From Candidatus Latescibacter anaerobius SCGC AAA252-E07 (GTDB taxonomy: Bacteria; Latescibacterota; Latescibacteria; Latescibacterales; Latescibacteraceae): a DNA stretch of 41,836 bases. The stretch is taken from positions 1-41,836 of the forward strand of contig AQSL01000151.1 in assembly GCA_000403035.1 (NCBI GenBank), given 5' to 3'. Below the pieces are notes generated by a model. It saw only the letters and a program-made list of their open reading frames with translations, ran no database searches and was not told the DNA's origin. Shown in pieces: positions 1-8,088 of the stretch; the stretch's first letter is position 1, and every line of letters begins with the position of its first letter. A program made the position numbers and the translations under genes.

Positions 1-567
1 CGATAATTCAAGGAGTTTTGCATTGTATTCAAGGTTTTCGTATGTTTGTGCATTTTTAATTGAACCTGCAATACTGGCGGTAAAATTGTTAAGTTCTTCC
101 GCTTCGCTTTCGGAAAATTCTCTTTCCTTCATGCTTCGTATGTTAAGCGTTCCTATAAGTTCATCTTCCCATAGAATCGGGAAAGATAGATAGGATGGAT
201 ACTTTTCATCCTCGGCATAGACGGAATAAAAATTCCGCGGATCGTTCAATATATTTTTTGTTGCGATGTATTTTCGTGTTTTAGCCACAAGACCGGTAAT
301 TCCCTTTCCGATAGGCACTCTGATATTGCCCAGAGCAATCGGGTGAAGTCCGACTGATACGCGGAGCACAAGTGTATCGGAATCGGATTCCTTCAAAAAG
401 ATTGATACATCATCAACAGAAAGATAATCTGCAATTATCCTGGCAATGAGTTCAAGCCGTTCCTCTACGATCAGAGGAGCGTTTATGAGTTTCAGGGCAT
501 GTGATAGAAATAGTTTTGATTTCAAGGAAGGTGAATTTTTTTGATTGTCTGTCATAGGATTGTCCAT
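1..567 (-). CDS. GAF-domain protein, C-terminus cut off by the window edge
   Basis: The frame is open from the ATG at 567 to base 1 without a stop, giving 189 residues of the N-terminal part. Residues from about 25 to 165 look like one GAF domain: an N-terminal helix (LIARIIADYL), a strand with VSIFL, the region IPIGKGITGLVAKT, and the closing strand FPILWEDELIGTLNIRS. GAF domains bind small ligands or mediate dimerisation and usually precede a kinase, phosphatase, cyclase or transcription-factor module, which here lies outside the window. There is no signal peptide or membrane segment, so the protein is likely cytoplasmic. A second ATG at 555 is an alternative start, and neither has a strong Shine-Dalgarno site. 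The output domain is unknown, so no function is assigned. Confidence 0.8.
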   Translation of the reverse strand, partial: MDNPMTDNQKNSPSLKSKLFLSHALKLINAPLIVEERLELIARIIADYLSVDDVSIFLKESDSDTLVLRVSVGLHPIALGNIRVPIGKGITGLVAKTRKYIATKNILNDPRNFYSVYAEDEKYPSYLSFPILWEDELIGTLNIRSMKEREFSESEAEELNNFTASIAGSIKNAQTYENLEYNAKLLELS

Positions 568-597
568 GTTAAAAATGACGATAATCAATAATGTAGT

Positions 598-1785
598 CTA
601 ACACAGAGTGCAAGGCACATGTTTCTGCATCATGTAATGCATATGAAGTTCCCGGTGGCCGAGTTTTTCTGCACATGTTTTTTTGCCTTTCACAACACGT
701 ATAACTTCATCAAGCAGCATTTTCCCCATATCATCAATGCTCATGTCGCCGTGGAGAATGGAGGAAGTATCGATATCTATGTTTTCTTTCATTGTCTTAC
801 AGGTTGCGGGAGTGCCGCATATCTTAATTACAGGCATAAGCGCGCTTCCGAGCGGTGACCCTCTGCCGGTTGTGAATATCAGTAGCTGACAACCAGCGGC
901 AGCGGCATTCGACATGTTTTCCGCGTCGCTTACAGGGGATGCGCCACGTGTGAGATCATCAGGAATTGAATCGATGAGATAAAGACCGGGTACGGTGGGA
1001 TGTTCACCGACACGCACAATATCATTGATAGGTTTATGGCCGCTTTTCATAAATGCACCGAGAGACTTTTCCTCTATGGAAGTGAGTCCGCCCTCTGCAT
1101 TACCGGTTGCTATGCCGAATATACCGGCCTGTATGCCGATATTTACCGCTCTGTCAATCGCCTCCCGGATTTTTTCAGAAACGTTTTCCGAAGCTCTCGT
1201 AGCAGCCATATCCGCACATCCCATCATCTCGGTTATTTCATCAAAGAAACAGGTTCCACCCGCATCAAGTATACTATCATAGAGCACTCCGACCGTGGGA
1301 TTGGATGTAATGCCGCTGAGAGCATCTGATCCGCCGCAGTTTGTTCCGATTCTTAAATCTGAAAGGAAAAAATCGCAGCAATCGGCGTTTTTACTCATCG
1401 AAAGCAGTTCCGAAACATAAGCCCTTCCTTTGGTTATCGATGAAGAAGTACCGCCATCGGTCTGGATGCATACATGACGGGTCTCACGGCCGGCGTTTTT
1501 GGCGGCTTTTACCAGAGTTTCACCGCGCAGCGTCTCGCAGCCGAGACTCACAACCACGATTCCGTAGAGATTGGGATGAACAGCAAGAGCGCTCATGACC
1601 CTGACAACATAATCGTTAGCATGACAGCCATCATAGCCGAAGAGCTGAACATCCTCGAAATGAGAGGCAATTCCTCTTGCCACATGTTCGGCGCATTCGA
1701 CAGTATAGACTACAGCGATATGATTTCTTATACCTTTCTGGCCATCGGTTCTGAGCCATCCTTTTGTCAGCAATTGATCATTCAT
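598..1785 (-). CDS. UxaA-family dehydratase, large subunit
   Basis: This 395-residue protein resembles the catalytic part of altronate/galactarate dehydratases and the large subunit of (R)-sulfolactate sulfo-lyase (UxaA/GarD superfamily). These remove water or sulfite from hydroxy acids, using a metal or Fe-S centre. Visible family features are GYDGCHAND near the N-terminus, VVSLGCE, GTNCGGSDALSGITSNP, and a Gly/Ala-rich C-terminal segment. The start is placed at the ATG at 1785 because it overlaps the stop of the small subunit as ATGA; an ATG at 1848 would extend it by 21 residues into that gene. The separate small subunit is typical of split UxaA-type enzymes. The substrate (altronate, galactarate, sulfolactate or another) cannot be told from the sequence. 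Confidence 0.88.
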   Translation of the reverse strand: MNDQLLTKGWLRTDGQKGIRNHIAVVYTVECAEHVARGIASHFEDVQLFGYDGCHANDYVVRVMSALAVHPNLYGIVVVSLGCETLRGETLVKAAKNAGRETRHVCIQTDGGTSSSITKGRAYVSELLSMSKNADCCDFFLSDLRIGTNCGGSDALSGITSNPTVGVLYDSILDAGGTCFFDEITEMMGCADMAATRASENVSEKIREAIDRAVNIGIQAGIFGIATGNAEGGLTSIEEKSLGAFMKSGHKPINDIVRVGEHPTVPGLYLIDSIPDDLTRGASPVSDAENMSNAAAAGCQLLIFTTGRGSPLGSALMPVIKICGTPATCKTMKENIDIDTSSILHGDMSIDDMGKMLLDEVIRVVKGKKTCAEKLGHRELHMHYMMQKHVPCTLC

Positions 1786-2087
1786 TGTTCGATTCTTTTC
1801 CGGAAATCCGGGTCTAAAACGCTTTTCATGTTGTGCAGGTGAACCCATTCGCCGGGGTTTATGTTTTTTGTAGCCACTCCGATCCGATGACCGTATTTGA
1901 TAATTTCATCTCCGGTTTTAATGGGTTTCAGAGCTGCTTTGTGTCCGAATCTGACTGTTTCGGTCAGGTGTATAGGCCCTTCTGCATCGCTCAGGATAAC
2001 GGTATCTTGTTTTCCGGTATCCGAAAGGAGAATGCATACATTATCAATGGGATCGAGGACGAGTGCGTGTTTTATCGTTTTTTCCAT
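1782..2087 (-). CDS. UxaA-family dehydratase, small subunit (SAF domain)
   Basis: This 101-residue protein matches the N-terminal SAF domain of altronate/galactarate dehydratases, which forms a separate small subunit in split enzymes such as SuyA. Visible features are the early strand ALVLDPIDNVCILL, the central HKAALKPIKTGDEIIKYGHRIG, and the closing INPGEWVHLHNMKS, which is typical of this domain. It is translationally coupled to the large subunit by an ATGA overlap at 1782-1785. A GAGGA site upstream of the ATG at 2087 supports the start. It presumably closes over the active site of the large subunit, and the two are surely one enzyme. Substrate is not determined. Confidence 0.87.
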   Translation of the reverse strand: MEKTIKHALVLDPIDNVCILLSDTGKQDTVILSDAEGPIHLTETVRFGHKAALKPIKTGDEIIKYGHRIGVATKNINPGEWVHLHNMKSVLDPDFRKRIEQ

Positions 2088-2121
2088 GTTGCTTCCTCAA
2101 GATGAAAAATACTGTCTTAAT

Positions 2122-2156
2122 ATAATAAAAAAATGCTCTCCAGAAAGAGAGCATTT
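2122..2156 (-). terminator. Intrinsic terminator downstream of purA
   Basis: Positions 2131-2140 and 2147-2156 form a perfect 10-bp inverted repeat (AAATGCTCTC / GAGAGCATTT) with a 6-base loop. On the minus strand the hairpin is followed at once by a T-rich tract, so it fits a rho-independent terminator ending purA before the UxaA-type genes. Confidence 0.85.
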
Positions 2157-2185
2157 ATAAATAACCGGATAATTGGATAAAAAAT

Positions 2186-3460
2186 TTAAATTGTAATGGT
2201 TTGCTGCCTGTCCGAACCGACAGAGATGTAGGCAGGCGGGGTATCCACAATCTCGCTTATTCTCGAAATGTAAGATTGAGCATTAACCGGTAATTCATCA
2301 TATTGTCTGACGTTTGTTGTCGGTTCCATCCAGCCGGGAAGAGTTTCATAGACGGGCTCGACAGCATCGAGGACATTAAGATCGACAGGGAAATTCGTTA
2401 ACGTCTTTTTACCGTATTTATAACCGGTGCAAATTTTGATTTCTTCCATCGTATCGAGGACGTCAAGTTTTGTTATTGCGAGCGAACTCAGGCCGTTTAT
2501 TCTAGCTGCATAAGCACCGATCACACCATCGAACCAGCCGCAGCGTCTCGGTCTGCCTGTTGTAGCGCCGAATTCTCCACCGATTTCACGGATTCTACTG
2601 GCGAATTCATTCTCAAATTCAGTCGGAAACGGGCCGTTTCCCACACGTGTTGTATAAGCCTTTATAACTCCAATTACTTCATTAATATGAGTCGGTCCGA
2701 TACCGGTTCCGACACATGCTGTCCCGGCAACGGTATTCGAGGATGTCACAAAAGGGTATGTACCATGATCGATATCGAGAAGGGCGCCCTGGGCTCCTTC
2801 AAACAGAATATTTTTCCCGGCTTTTACCGCATCGTTCAGGAGGATAGAAACATCCTTTACATAGGGATCTATCTTTCGGTCAAATTCCAGAAAGCTATCG
2901 GCTATTTCATTTACATTGAGAGGTTCATACCCATAAATCTTGGTAAGTAAATCATTGGCTTCATTAATGTTTCTTTCCAGCTTTTTTGTAAAAAACTGTT
3001 TATCGAGAAGATCAACAATACGAATACCGACCCGTGCTGCTTTATCACGGTATGCAGGGCCGATTCCTCTGCCGGTTGTGCCAATGGAATTGTTTCCTTT
3101 GCATTTTTCAGATGCCTGATCAAGCAGCTTGTGATAGGGCATAACAAGATGTGCTTTTTGACTGATAAACAATCTTCCATCCACACTAATCCCTCTTTTT
3201 TTCAATTCAGCAATCTCATCCATTAATGCTGTGGGATCGATAACAACTCCATTCCCGATGATACAGATTTTATCATCATACATTATTCCCGAAGGAATAA
3301 GATGAAAAATAAACTCGTTGCCGTTAACTATGACGGTATGGCCGGCGTTTGCACCGCCCTGAAAACGCACAATATAATCGGCGTCAACTGCAAGATAATC
3401 TACAATTTTTGCTTTTGCTTCATCTCCCCATTGGGAGCCAACTACAATTTTTACTGACAT
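2186..3460 (-). CDS. purA: Adenylosuccinate synthetase
   Basis: PurA joins IMP and aspartate using GTP to make adenylosuccinate, the first committed step from IMP to AMP, in the cytoplasm. The 424-residue length is normal. Visible motifs are GSQWGDE at the N-terminus, QGGANAGHT, HLIPSGI, GTTGRGIGPAY and TTGRPRRCGWFD. The start is the ATG at 3460, which has a GAGGG site five bases upstream; a further ATG at 3481 lacks one. One oddity: the glycine loop normally written GDEGKGK reads GDEAKAK, with two Gly-to-Ala changes in a nearly invariant segment, while the catalytic Asp in GDE is kept. It has its own promoter and structured leader (separate entries) and is transcribed alone. Confidence 0.97.
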   Translation of the reverse strand: MSVKIVVGSQWGDEAKAKIVDYLAVDADYIVRFQGGANAGHTVIVNGNEFIFHLIPSGIMYDDKICIIGNGVVIDPTALMDEIAELKKRGISVDGRLFISQKAHLVMPYHKLLDQASEKCKGNNSIGTTGRGIGPAYRDKAARVGIRIVDLLDKQFFTKKLERNINEANDLLTKIYGYEPLNVNEIADSFLEFDRKIDPYVKDVSILLNDAVKAGKNILFEGAQGALLDIDHGTYPFVTSSNTVAGTACVGTGIGPTHINEVIGVIKAYTTRVGNGPFPTEFENEFASRIREIGGEFGATTGRPRRCGWFDGVIGAYAARINGLSSLAITKLDVLDTMEEIKICTGYKYGKKTLTNFPVDLNVLDAVEPVYETLPGWMEPTTNVRQYDELPVNAQSYISRISEIVDTPPAYISVGSDRQQTITI

Positions 3461-3467
3461 AATATCC

Positions 3468-3507
3468 CTCGAAAAAAACAAAAAAAAACTTCGAGTTGTT
3501 TACTCGA
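3468..3507 (-). promoter_or_regulatory. purA leader: terminator-like hairpin with a competing SD pairing
   Basis: On the minus strand, TTCGAGT and ACTCGAA (3507-3501 and 3495-3489) pair as a 7-bp stem followed by G and eight Ts, resembling an intrinsic terminator before the gene. The second arm can instead pair with TTCGAG at 3473-3468, which includes the first bases of the purA Shine-Dalgarno site GAGGG. The two pairings exclude each other. The structure is read directly; a regulatory role is inference. Confidence 0.5.
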
Positions 3508-3516
3508 ATTACATTA

Positions 3517-3546
3517 TATGATAATAATGAAGACGGGGAGTGTCAA
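3517..3546 (-). promoter_or_regulatory. Sigma-70-type promoter for purA
   Basis: On the minus strand a perfect -35 box TTGACA (3546-3541) is followed after about 17-18 bases by TATCAT (3522-3517). This gives a leader of roughly 50 bases that carries the hairpin described separately. Confidence 0.6.
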
Positions 3547-3667
3547 GGGAAAAATGTATGAGTAACTCTCTGTTTTTCCAACCACCGGGTTTATAATTCG
3601 AGACCCGTAGTTTAACGTATTCTTAAAGCAACAATCAGCTCTGCAGTAATACCTTTATATTCACACA

Positions 3668-3696
3668 TTGAAACTGTACTTATTTTATTGTATATT
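3668..3696 (+). promoter_or_regulatory. Sigma-70-type promoter for the membrane gene-pyrF unit
   Basis: TTGAAA (3668-3673), a 17-base spacer and TATATT (3691-3696) form a good promoter about 40 bases before the first start codon. The sequence TACGTATCGG overlaps and follows the -10 box at 3696-3705; the same ten bases lie inside the dapA promoter. Confidence 0.65.
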
Positions 3697-3737
3697 ACGT
3701 ATCGGAATTAACAACAAACTGGATAATGGGAACAATA

Positions 3738-4190
3738 ATGAAAAAAAAATATGTGTACCGAACATACCGGACAAAGGGAAATCCGGATTCCGTACGGAAT
3801 CGGCTCGCCGATATGCTCTTATCCCATGGATATAAACGTACCGGGAATGAAAACAGTGTCGAGTATTTCCGATACCCGGCGATAACGTTTTCCTCCAAAC
3901 GTCCGCTGACATGTATTTCAGGACTGTCATTGGAAGTAACAGGACACAACGGTGATGTTCGTGTAAAAATCGGCGCGAATTTCGCCAAAATACGTTTTTT
4001 TATAATACTTGTTATGGTGATACTATGCGCTGTAATACCGGGGATACTGGGTTATTTGCAGCATGGAATACCTGATATTCCAATCGTTGCATATCTCGGA
4101 ATACCACTGGGTATCATGGTACACTACAATGTGCGATGGCGGGTGTTCAGAGCATTAGGGCGCTTCATCGTACAAACAGGAGACGAATAA
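3738..4190 (+). CDS. Hypothetical small membrane protein
   Basis: I do not recognise this family. The 150-residue product has a basic, soluble N-terminal part of about 85 residues (MKKKYVYRTYRTKGNPDSV onwards). Two hydrophobic segments follow, around residues 88-108 (FFIILVMVILCAVIPGILGYL) and 112-130, and then a short basic tail. It therefore probably sits in the inner membrane with the N-terminal part as a cytoplasmic domain. The ATG at 3738 is preferred because GGGA lies six bases upstream; the ATG at 3726 would add four residues. Its TAA ends at 4190 and pyrF starts at 4191, so the two are co-transcribed and probably coupled, although a functional link to pyrimidine synthesis is not evident. 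Confidence 0.7.
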   Translation: MKKKYVYRTYRTKGNPDSVRNRLADMLLSHGYKRTGNENSVEYFRYPAITFSSKRPLTCISGLSLEVTGHNGDVRVKIGANFAKIRFFIILVMVILCAVIPGILGYLQHGIPDIPIVAYLGIPLGIMVHYNVRWRVFRALGRFIVQTGDE

Positions 4191-4994
4191 ATGGGATGTA
4201 TCGAAAAAGTATCGCAAGCCGCAGAAAAAGCGCACAGTCTTGTATGTGTCGGCCTTGATACGGATCCCGATAAAATGCCGGAATTTCTTGCATCTGAAGG
4301 TGACGGTGTGTATCGCTTCAATGAGGCGATAATACGTTCTACATCCGATCTTGTCTGTGCATATAAACCGAATTCGGCTTTTTATGAGGCACTGGGAACT
4401 CATGGTATCGAGATGCTTCAAAAAACCTGTGAAACAATTCCGGAGGACATACCGGTAATTCTCGATATGAAACGCGGTGATATCAGCAATACCGCATTAA
4501 AATATGCTCATTACGCATACGATATACTTGGAGCCGATGCAGTTACGGTAAATCCTTATATGGGATTTGATGCGGTTCGACCATTTCTCAGAAGCGATAA
4601 ATGTGTATTCATACTTTGTTTAACATCCAATACATCAGCGCAGGATTTTCAGATGCTCGAGACCGACGGTGTTCCTTTGTATGAAAAGGTCGCCCTGTCT
4701 GCGAAAGAATGGGCGAAAGAAGGAGAGGTTGGTCTTGTAATGGGAGCAACACATCCCGAGGCGTTGAGGAAAATAAGGTCAATTGCCGGGGATATGCCGA
4801 TACTTATTCCGGGAGTGGGGACACAGGGCGGAGACATTGAAACGGTTATAAAGGAGTGTGGGGCAGAACCCGGTTTGACAATTATCAACAGTTCCCGGGG
4901 AATACTGTATTCCTCACAAGGAGAGGATTATTCTATGGCGGCACGGTTGAGTTTATTAAACCTTCGTACTACCATTAACCATTTGAGAGAGTGA
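4191..4994 (+). CDS. pyrF: Orotidine 5'-phosphate decarboxylase (type 2)
   Basis: PyrF decarboxylates OMP to UMP, the last step of de novo pyrimidine synthesis. The 267-residue length and layout match the longer type-2 (mycobacterial/Myxococcus-like) family. LVCVGLDTDPDKMPEF is at the N-terminus, the catalytic segment is DMKRGDISNTALKYA, then VTVNPYMGFDAVRPFL, and the phosphate-binding end is LIPGVGTQGGD and NSSRGILYSS. The start directly follows the stop of the upstream membrane gene, so translation is likely coupled. The next gene begins seven bases after its stop. No other pyr genes are nearby. Confidence 0.95.
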   Translation: MGCIEKVSQAAEKAHSLVCVGLDTDPDKMPEFLASEGDGVYRFNEAIIRSTSDLVCAYKPNSAFYEALGTHGIEMLQKTCETIPEDIPVILDMKRGDISNTALKYAHYAYDILGADAVTVNPYMGFDAVRPFLRSDKCVFILCLTSNTSAQDFQMLETDGVPLYEKVALSAKEWAKEGEVGLVMGATHPEALRKIRSIAGDMPILIPGVGTQGGDIETVIKECGAEPGLTIINSSRGILYSSQGEDYSMAARLSLLNLRTTINHLRE

Positions 4995-5001
4995 ATTTGA
5001 A

Positions 5002-5775
5002 GTGAAAATATGTATTCTTGCAAGTGGGTCAGGCGGCAATTCAATATATGTCGAAAGCCGCGGCACCGCGCTTATAATTGATCAGGGTATTCCTCACAGG
5101 CAGTTACGGCAGCGTATGGCATTAAGAGGAATTGACGAGAAGAAAATTAAGGGTATTATCGTAACACATGAACATAACGATCATATCAGCGGTGTAGGGA
5201 TAACCTCGAGGAAACTGGGGGTGCCTATTTATTCCACAGAAAAATCATTGAGAAAAATCGCTAGCAAATTGAATGGGAGCGAGCAAGTAATCCCGATCGA
5301 AGGAGGTGTCCTTTTTACCATCGATCCGATGGAAATATTGCCATTCAGTGTTTCACATGATGCCGAAGATCCTATTCAATTCTGTATTACATCGGGGCGA
5401 AAAAAAATTGCAGTCGCAACAGACCTTGGTTTTGTTTCGTTCCTTGTTGCAGAACGCCTCAAAGACTGCGATCTTGTGGTGATAGAGGCAAATTATGATG
5501 TTGAAATGCTGAAAAATGGTCCATATCCATGGGAGTTGAAGAAAAGAATTGAGAGCAAGAAAGGTCACCTGTCCAACCGTAATGCCGCCGAAACAGTTTT
5601 CAATTTAATGAAAAACGGTAAACCAAAGGTAATTCTTGCCCATCTTTCAGAGGAAAACAATCACCCTGATGTCGCCGAGAAAACGGTGTGTGAACTTTTT
5701 GAAAAATATGACAAAAAAATAGGATTCCTGTTAACCGCCTCACAAAATGAGCCAACGCCGGTCATAGAAATTTGA
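5002..5775 (+). CDS. MBL-fold metallo-hydrolase, YycJ/WalJ-like
   Basis: This 257-residue protein belongs to the metallo-beta-lactamase fold. The N-terminus MKICILASGSGGNSIYVES is characteristic of the YycJ/WalJ/VicX group, putative DNA-processing exonucleases linked to replication and cell-wall coordination in Firmicutes. The metal motif HxHxDH is present as HEHNDH at residues 56-61. Later ligands are likely SVSHDAEDP (about 116), VATDLG (about 138) and LAHLSEENN near the C-terminus. The start is GTG at 5002, eight bases after pyrF, so it is probably in the same operon. There is no signal peptide. The exact substrate is not established for this family outside a few species. Confidence 0.85.
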   Translation: MKICILASGSGGNSIYVESRGTALIIDQGIPHRQLRQRMALRGIDEKKIKGIIVTHEHNDHISGVGITSRKLGVPIYSTEKSLRKIASKLNGSEQVIPIEGGVLFTIDPMEILPFSVSHDAEDPIQFCITSGRKKIAVATDLGFVSFLVAERLKDCDLVVIEANYDVEMLKNGPYPWELKKRIESKKGHLSNRNAAETVFNLMKNGKPKVILAHLSEENNHPDVAEKTVCELFEKYDKKIGFLLTASQNEPTPVIEI

Positions 5776-5891
5776 AAGCAAATCCTGATTATTCATGCTA
5801 TAATTCGTTCGGGTTAAATTAGTTATCCTGTATGCTGTTTACGTACAATTATTTTTCTCTATGCTTTATTCTATAAAATTCAGTATGATAA

Positions 5892-5920
5892 TTGACAAAA
5901 AAAATCAAAATCAATATATT
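5892..5920 (+). promoter_or_regulatory. Sigma-70-type promoter for the dCMP deaminase gene
   Basis: TTGACA (5892-5897), a 17-base spacer and TATATT (5915-5920) form a near-consensus promoter. The expected start of transcription is about 5927, leaving a leader of roughly 100 bases. A short palindrome TTACGTAA (5920-5927) overlaps the start region. Confidence 0.65.
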
Positions 5921-6030
5921 TACGTAACGATTATAGAGGTAATTTTTTAAAGAAAAAGTAACCTTGTGAAAAAACATAAGAAAAAAATGAATATCCACTT
6001 TATTGATGGACAAGGAAGAAACAATCTATT

Positions 6031-6549
6031 ATGAAAAGACCCGATAAAGATCATTATTATCTCAATATTGCCCGGGAGATTGCCAGTCGTTCTACCTGTC
6101 TGAGGCGGTGGTATGGCGCAGTAATTGTCAAAAACGATCAGATTATTTCGACCGGTTATGCGGGAGCTGCTCGTGGAGCGTTAAACTGTCTTGATTTAGG
6201 GGTCTGTCCCAGACAACAGGCGAAAATACCCCGTGGAGAAAGGTATGAACTCTGTAGAAGTGTACATGCCGAGATGAATGCGATTATTCATGCTGCACGG
6301 TCGGAAATGATTGGTTCAACACTCTATCTTGCAGGTATCGAGGCAAGCACAGGCACGATTGTTGAGGGAGCAAGACCATGTAGAATATGTACCAGATTGA
6401 TAATAAATGCCGGTATTATGACGGTAAAGGTGCTGGATAAAAACGACGAAGTAAAAACGTTTAACGTATCGGATTTTATCAAGGATGAGGAACTTGATTT
6501 AAAGAAAGCCGAAGGATATTATACGGATAGAAACATGAATGAATCATAA
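6031..6549 (+). CDS. Deoxycytidylate (dCMP) deaminase family protein
   Basis: The 172-residue protein has the zinc-dependent cytidine deaminase fold of dCMP deaminases (ComEB-like), which convert dCMP to dUMP for thymidylate synthesis. The catalytic HAE is at residues 79-81 (VHAEMNAIIHAA) and the PCxxC zinc ligands are at Cys117 and Cys120 (PCRIC). The inserted segment with extra cysteines (LNCLDLGVCPRQQ, about 51-63) matches the dCMP deaminase insertion that binds a second zinc or the substrate. It has its own promoter upstream and no close partner. Specificity for dCMP rather than another nucleotide is inferred from the family layout. Confidence 0.9.
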   Translation: MKRPDKDHYYLNIAREIASRSTCLRRWYGAVIVKNDQIISTGYAGAARGALNCLDLGVCPRQQAKIPRGERYELCRSVHAEMNAIIHAARSEMIGSTLYLAGIEASTGTIVEGARPCRICTRLIINAGIMTVKVLDKNDEVKTFNVSDFIKDEELDLKKAEGYYTDRNMNES

Positions 6550-6696
6550 AAGTATTGTATATAACCATGGATAATTGAGGCCTATTTTACTATAATAATC
6601 ATATAATAGATATTATATAATCATCTGAATTGCAATAACATAAGCACAGTACTTCATAAATTATCTAAGGTGGATAAGGAAAATTTGGGAGATAGT

Positions 6697-7551
6697 GTGG
6701 TTGAAGTTGTTTCTGACATAACTGAAATGAGCAGGTTATGCCGTGAAAAGCGTAACAATGGAAAAATAATCGGTCTTGTTCCAACCATGGGCGCCCTGCA
6801 TGAGGGTCATTTGAGCTTGATACGACATGCATTAGAAAAAGCGGATTATGTTGTGGTCAGCATATATGTAAATCCCACACAATTTGGCCCTGAGGAGGAT
6901 TTAAAATTGTATCCGAGAGATATTGAGGGTGATATTCATAAGGTTGATGCACAGGGTGCACATGCAATCTTTGCTCCGGAAAGCGAAGCTATGTATCCCC
7001 CGGGATATTCAACGTTTGTAACTGTTGAGGGCTTAACCGAAGGTCTCTGCGGTCGTTCACGTCCCCATCATTTCAAGGGAGTGACTACGATTGTGATAAA
7101 ATTATTTAGTATTATCAATCCTCATATTGCGGTATTCGGGCAAAAGGATGCTCAGCAGCTCGCTGTTATAAGAAAAATGGTACGAGATCTTAACATGGAT
7201 ATTGAAATTGATGCCGTTCCAACTGTACGTGAATCTGATGGGCTGGCAATGAGTTCCCGGAACTACTATTTGAACAGTGAAGAACGTGAACAGGCACCTG
7301 TTTTATATAAAAGTCTCATGGAGGCAAAAAAACTCGTTTCCACAGGTGTTATCAATGCAGCGCAGATCAAACGGAAGGTTTCTGAGGTAATAGAAGGTGC
7401 CGCGCTGGCAAAAATTGATTATATTGAGATAGTTGATATACATGATATGACACCGGTTGATACTGTTTCAGAGAGAGCCCTTCTTGCAATAGCGGTACGG
7501 TTTGGTGCGACACGAATTATTGATAATACTATAATTGAAGGAAGGGTTTAA
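6697..7551 (+). CDS. panC: Pantothenate synthetase
   Basis: PanC condenses pantoate and beta-alanine with ATP to pantothenate. The signature PTMGALHEGH is at residues 29-38 and the KMSKS-like segment reads GLAMSSRN. VVSIYVNPTQFGPEEDL, FGQKDAQQ and ALLAIAVRFGATRIIDN are also typical. The start is set at the GTG at 6697 because GGGAG lies five bases upstream and the length (284 residues) then matches the family. A GTG at 6670 would add nine residues. It is followed after five bases by a flavin-reductase-like gene and then panD, so beta-alanine formation and its use are encoded together. Confidence 0.95.
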   Translation: MVEVVSDITEMSRLCREKRNNGKIIGLVPTMGALHEGHLSLIRHALEKADYVVVSIYVNPTQFGPEEDLKLYPRDIEGDIHKVDAQGAHAIFAPESEAMYPPGYSTFVTVEGLTEGLCGRSRPHHFKGVTTIVIKLFSIINPHIAVFGQKDAQQLAVIRKMVRDLNMDIEIDAVPTVRESDGLAMSSRNYYLNSEEREQAPVLYKSLMEAKKLVSTGVINAAQIKRKVSEVIEGAALAKIDYIEIVDIHDMTPVDTVSERALLAIAVRFGATRIIDNTIIEGRV

Positions 7552-7556
7552 TAAAA

Positions 7557-8069
7557 ATGCAGATTGAGACTCCATTTCAAGAAGCTATTCTTAAAAAGTA
7601 TCCTGAACAGGTTGTAATCGTTCTTGCAAAGGAGAAATCAGGGCGGGTGAATCCGATAACCATTAGCTGGGTCATGATAACTTCTCATGTACCGCCGATG
7701 ATGGCGGTTTCTGTGGGGGAAAATCGATATTCTCTTGGTGTTATCCGTGAGGCAGGTGAATTTGTCATTGCTTTCCCCTCCGGAGTGCAGGGGAAAGAGA
7801 CGCTTTTTTTCGGTACAAAGACTGGCAGAAATACTGATAAACTCGATATCTCCGGTATTTCTACTGTTCCGGCAAAAAAGACAGATTGTCTTTTACTTGA
7901 TGATGCGGTTGCTAATTTTGAATGTCGGTTGGTAGATGAATTTACTACGGGTGATCATGTGATATTTGTTGGTGAAGTTATTGCAGCACATGTTAACCCG
8001 GATTCGATTGAAAGGATTTACACGGTAGGGAAAGGGTATAAGATGTCCGGAATTTCGACAAAGAAATAA
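7557..8069 (+). CDS. Flavin reductase-like FMN-binding protein
   Basis: This 170-residue protein resembles the flavin reductase/FMN-binding split-barrel family. Visible features are NPITISWVMITSHVPPMMAVSVG (flavin-binding strand and loop), GEFVIAFPS and the dimer-forming C-terminal half FTTGDHVIFVGEVIAAHV. Such proteins bind FMN and reduce it with NAD(P)H, or act as small oxidoreductases. It lies five bases after panC and 19 bases before panD, so it is in the pantothenate operon. Family members have no established role in that pathway, and a link to ketopantoate reduction would be speculation. Confidence 0.85.
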   Translation: MQIETPFQEAILKKYPEQVVIVLAKEKSGRVNPITISWVMITSHVPPMMAVSVGENRYSLGVIREAGEFVIAFPSGVQGKETLFFGTKTGRNTDKLDISGISTVPAKKTDCLLLDDAVANFECRLVDEFTTGDHVIFVGEVIAAHVNPDSIERIYTVGKGYKMSGISTKK

Positions 8070-8088
8070 TTCTAAAGGATTGATATTT

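Noticed and set aside
1474..1842. Plus-strand open frame of 122 residues inside the UxaA-type genes
   Set aside because: It is antisense to a clear dehydratase gene, has no ribosome-binding site and its protein looks like no family.
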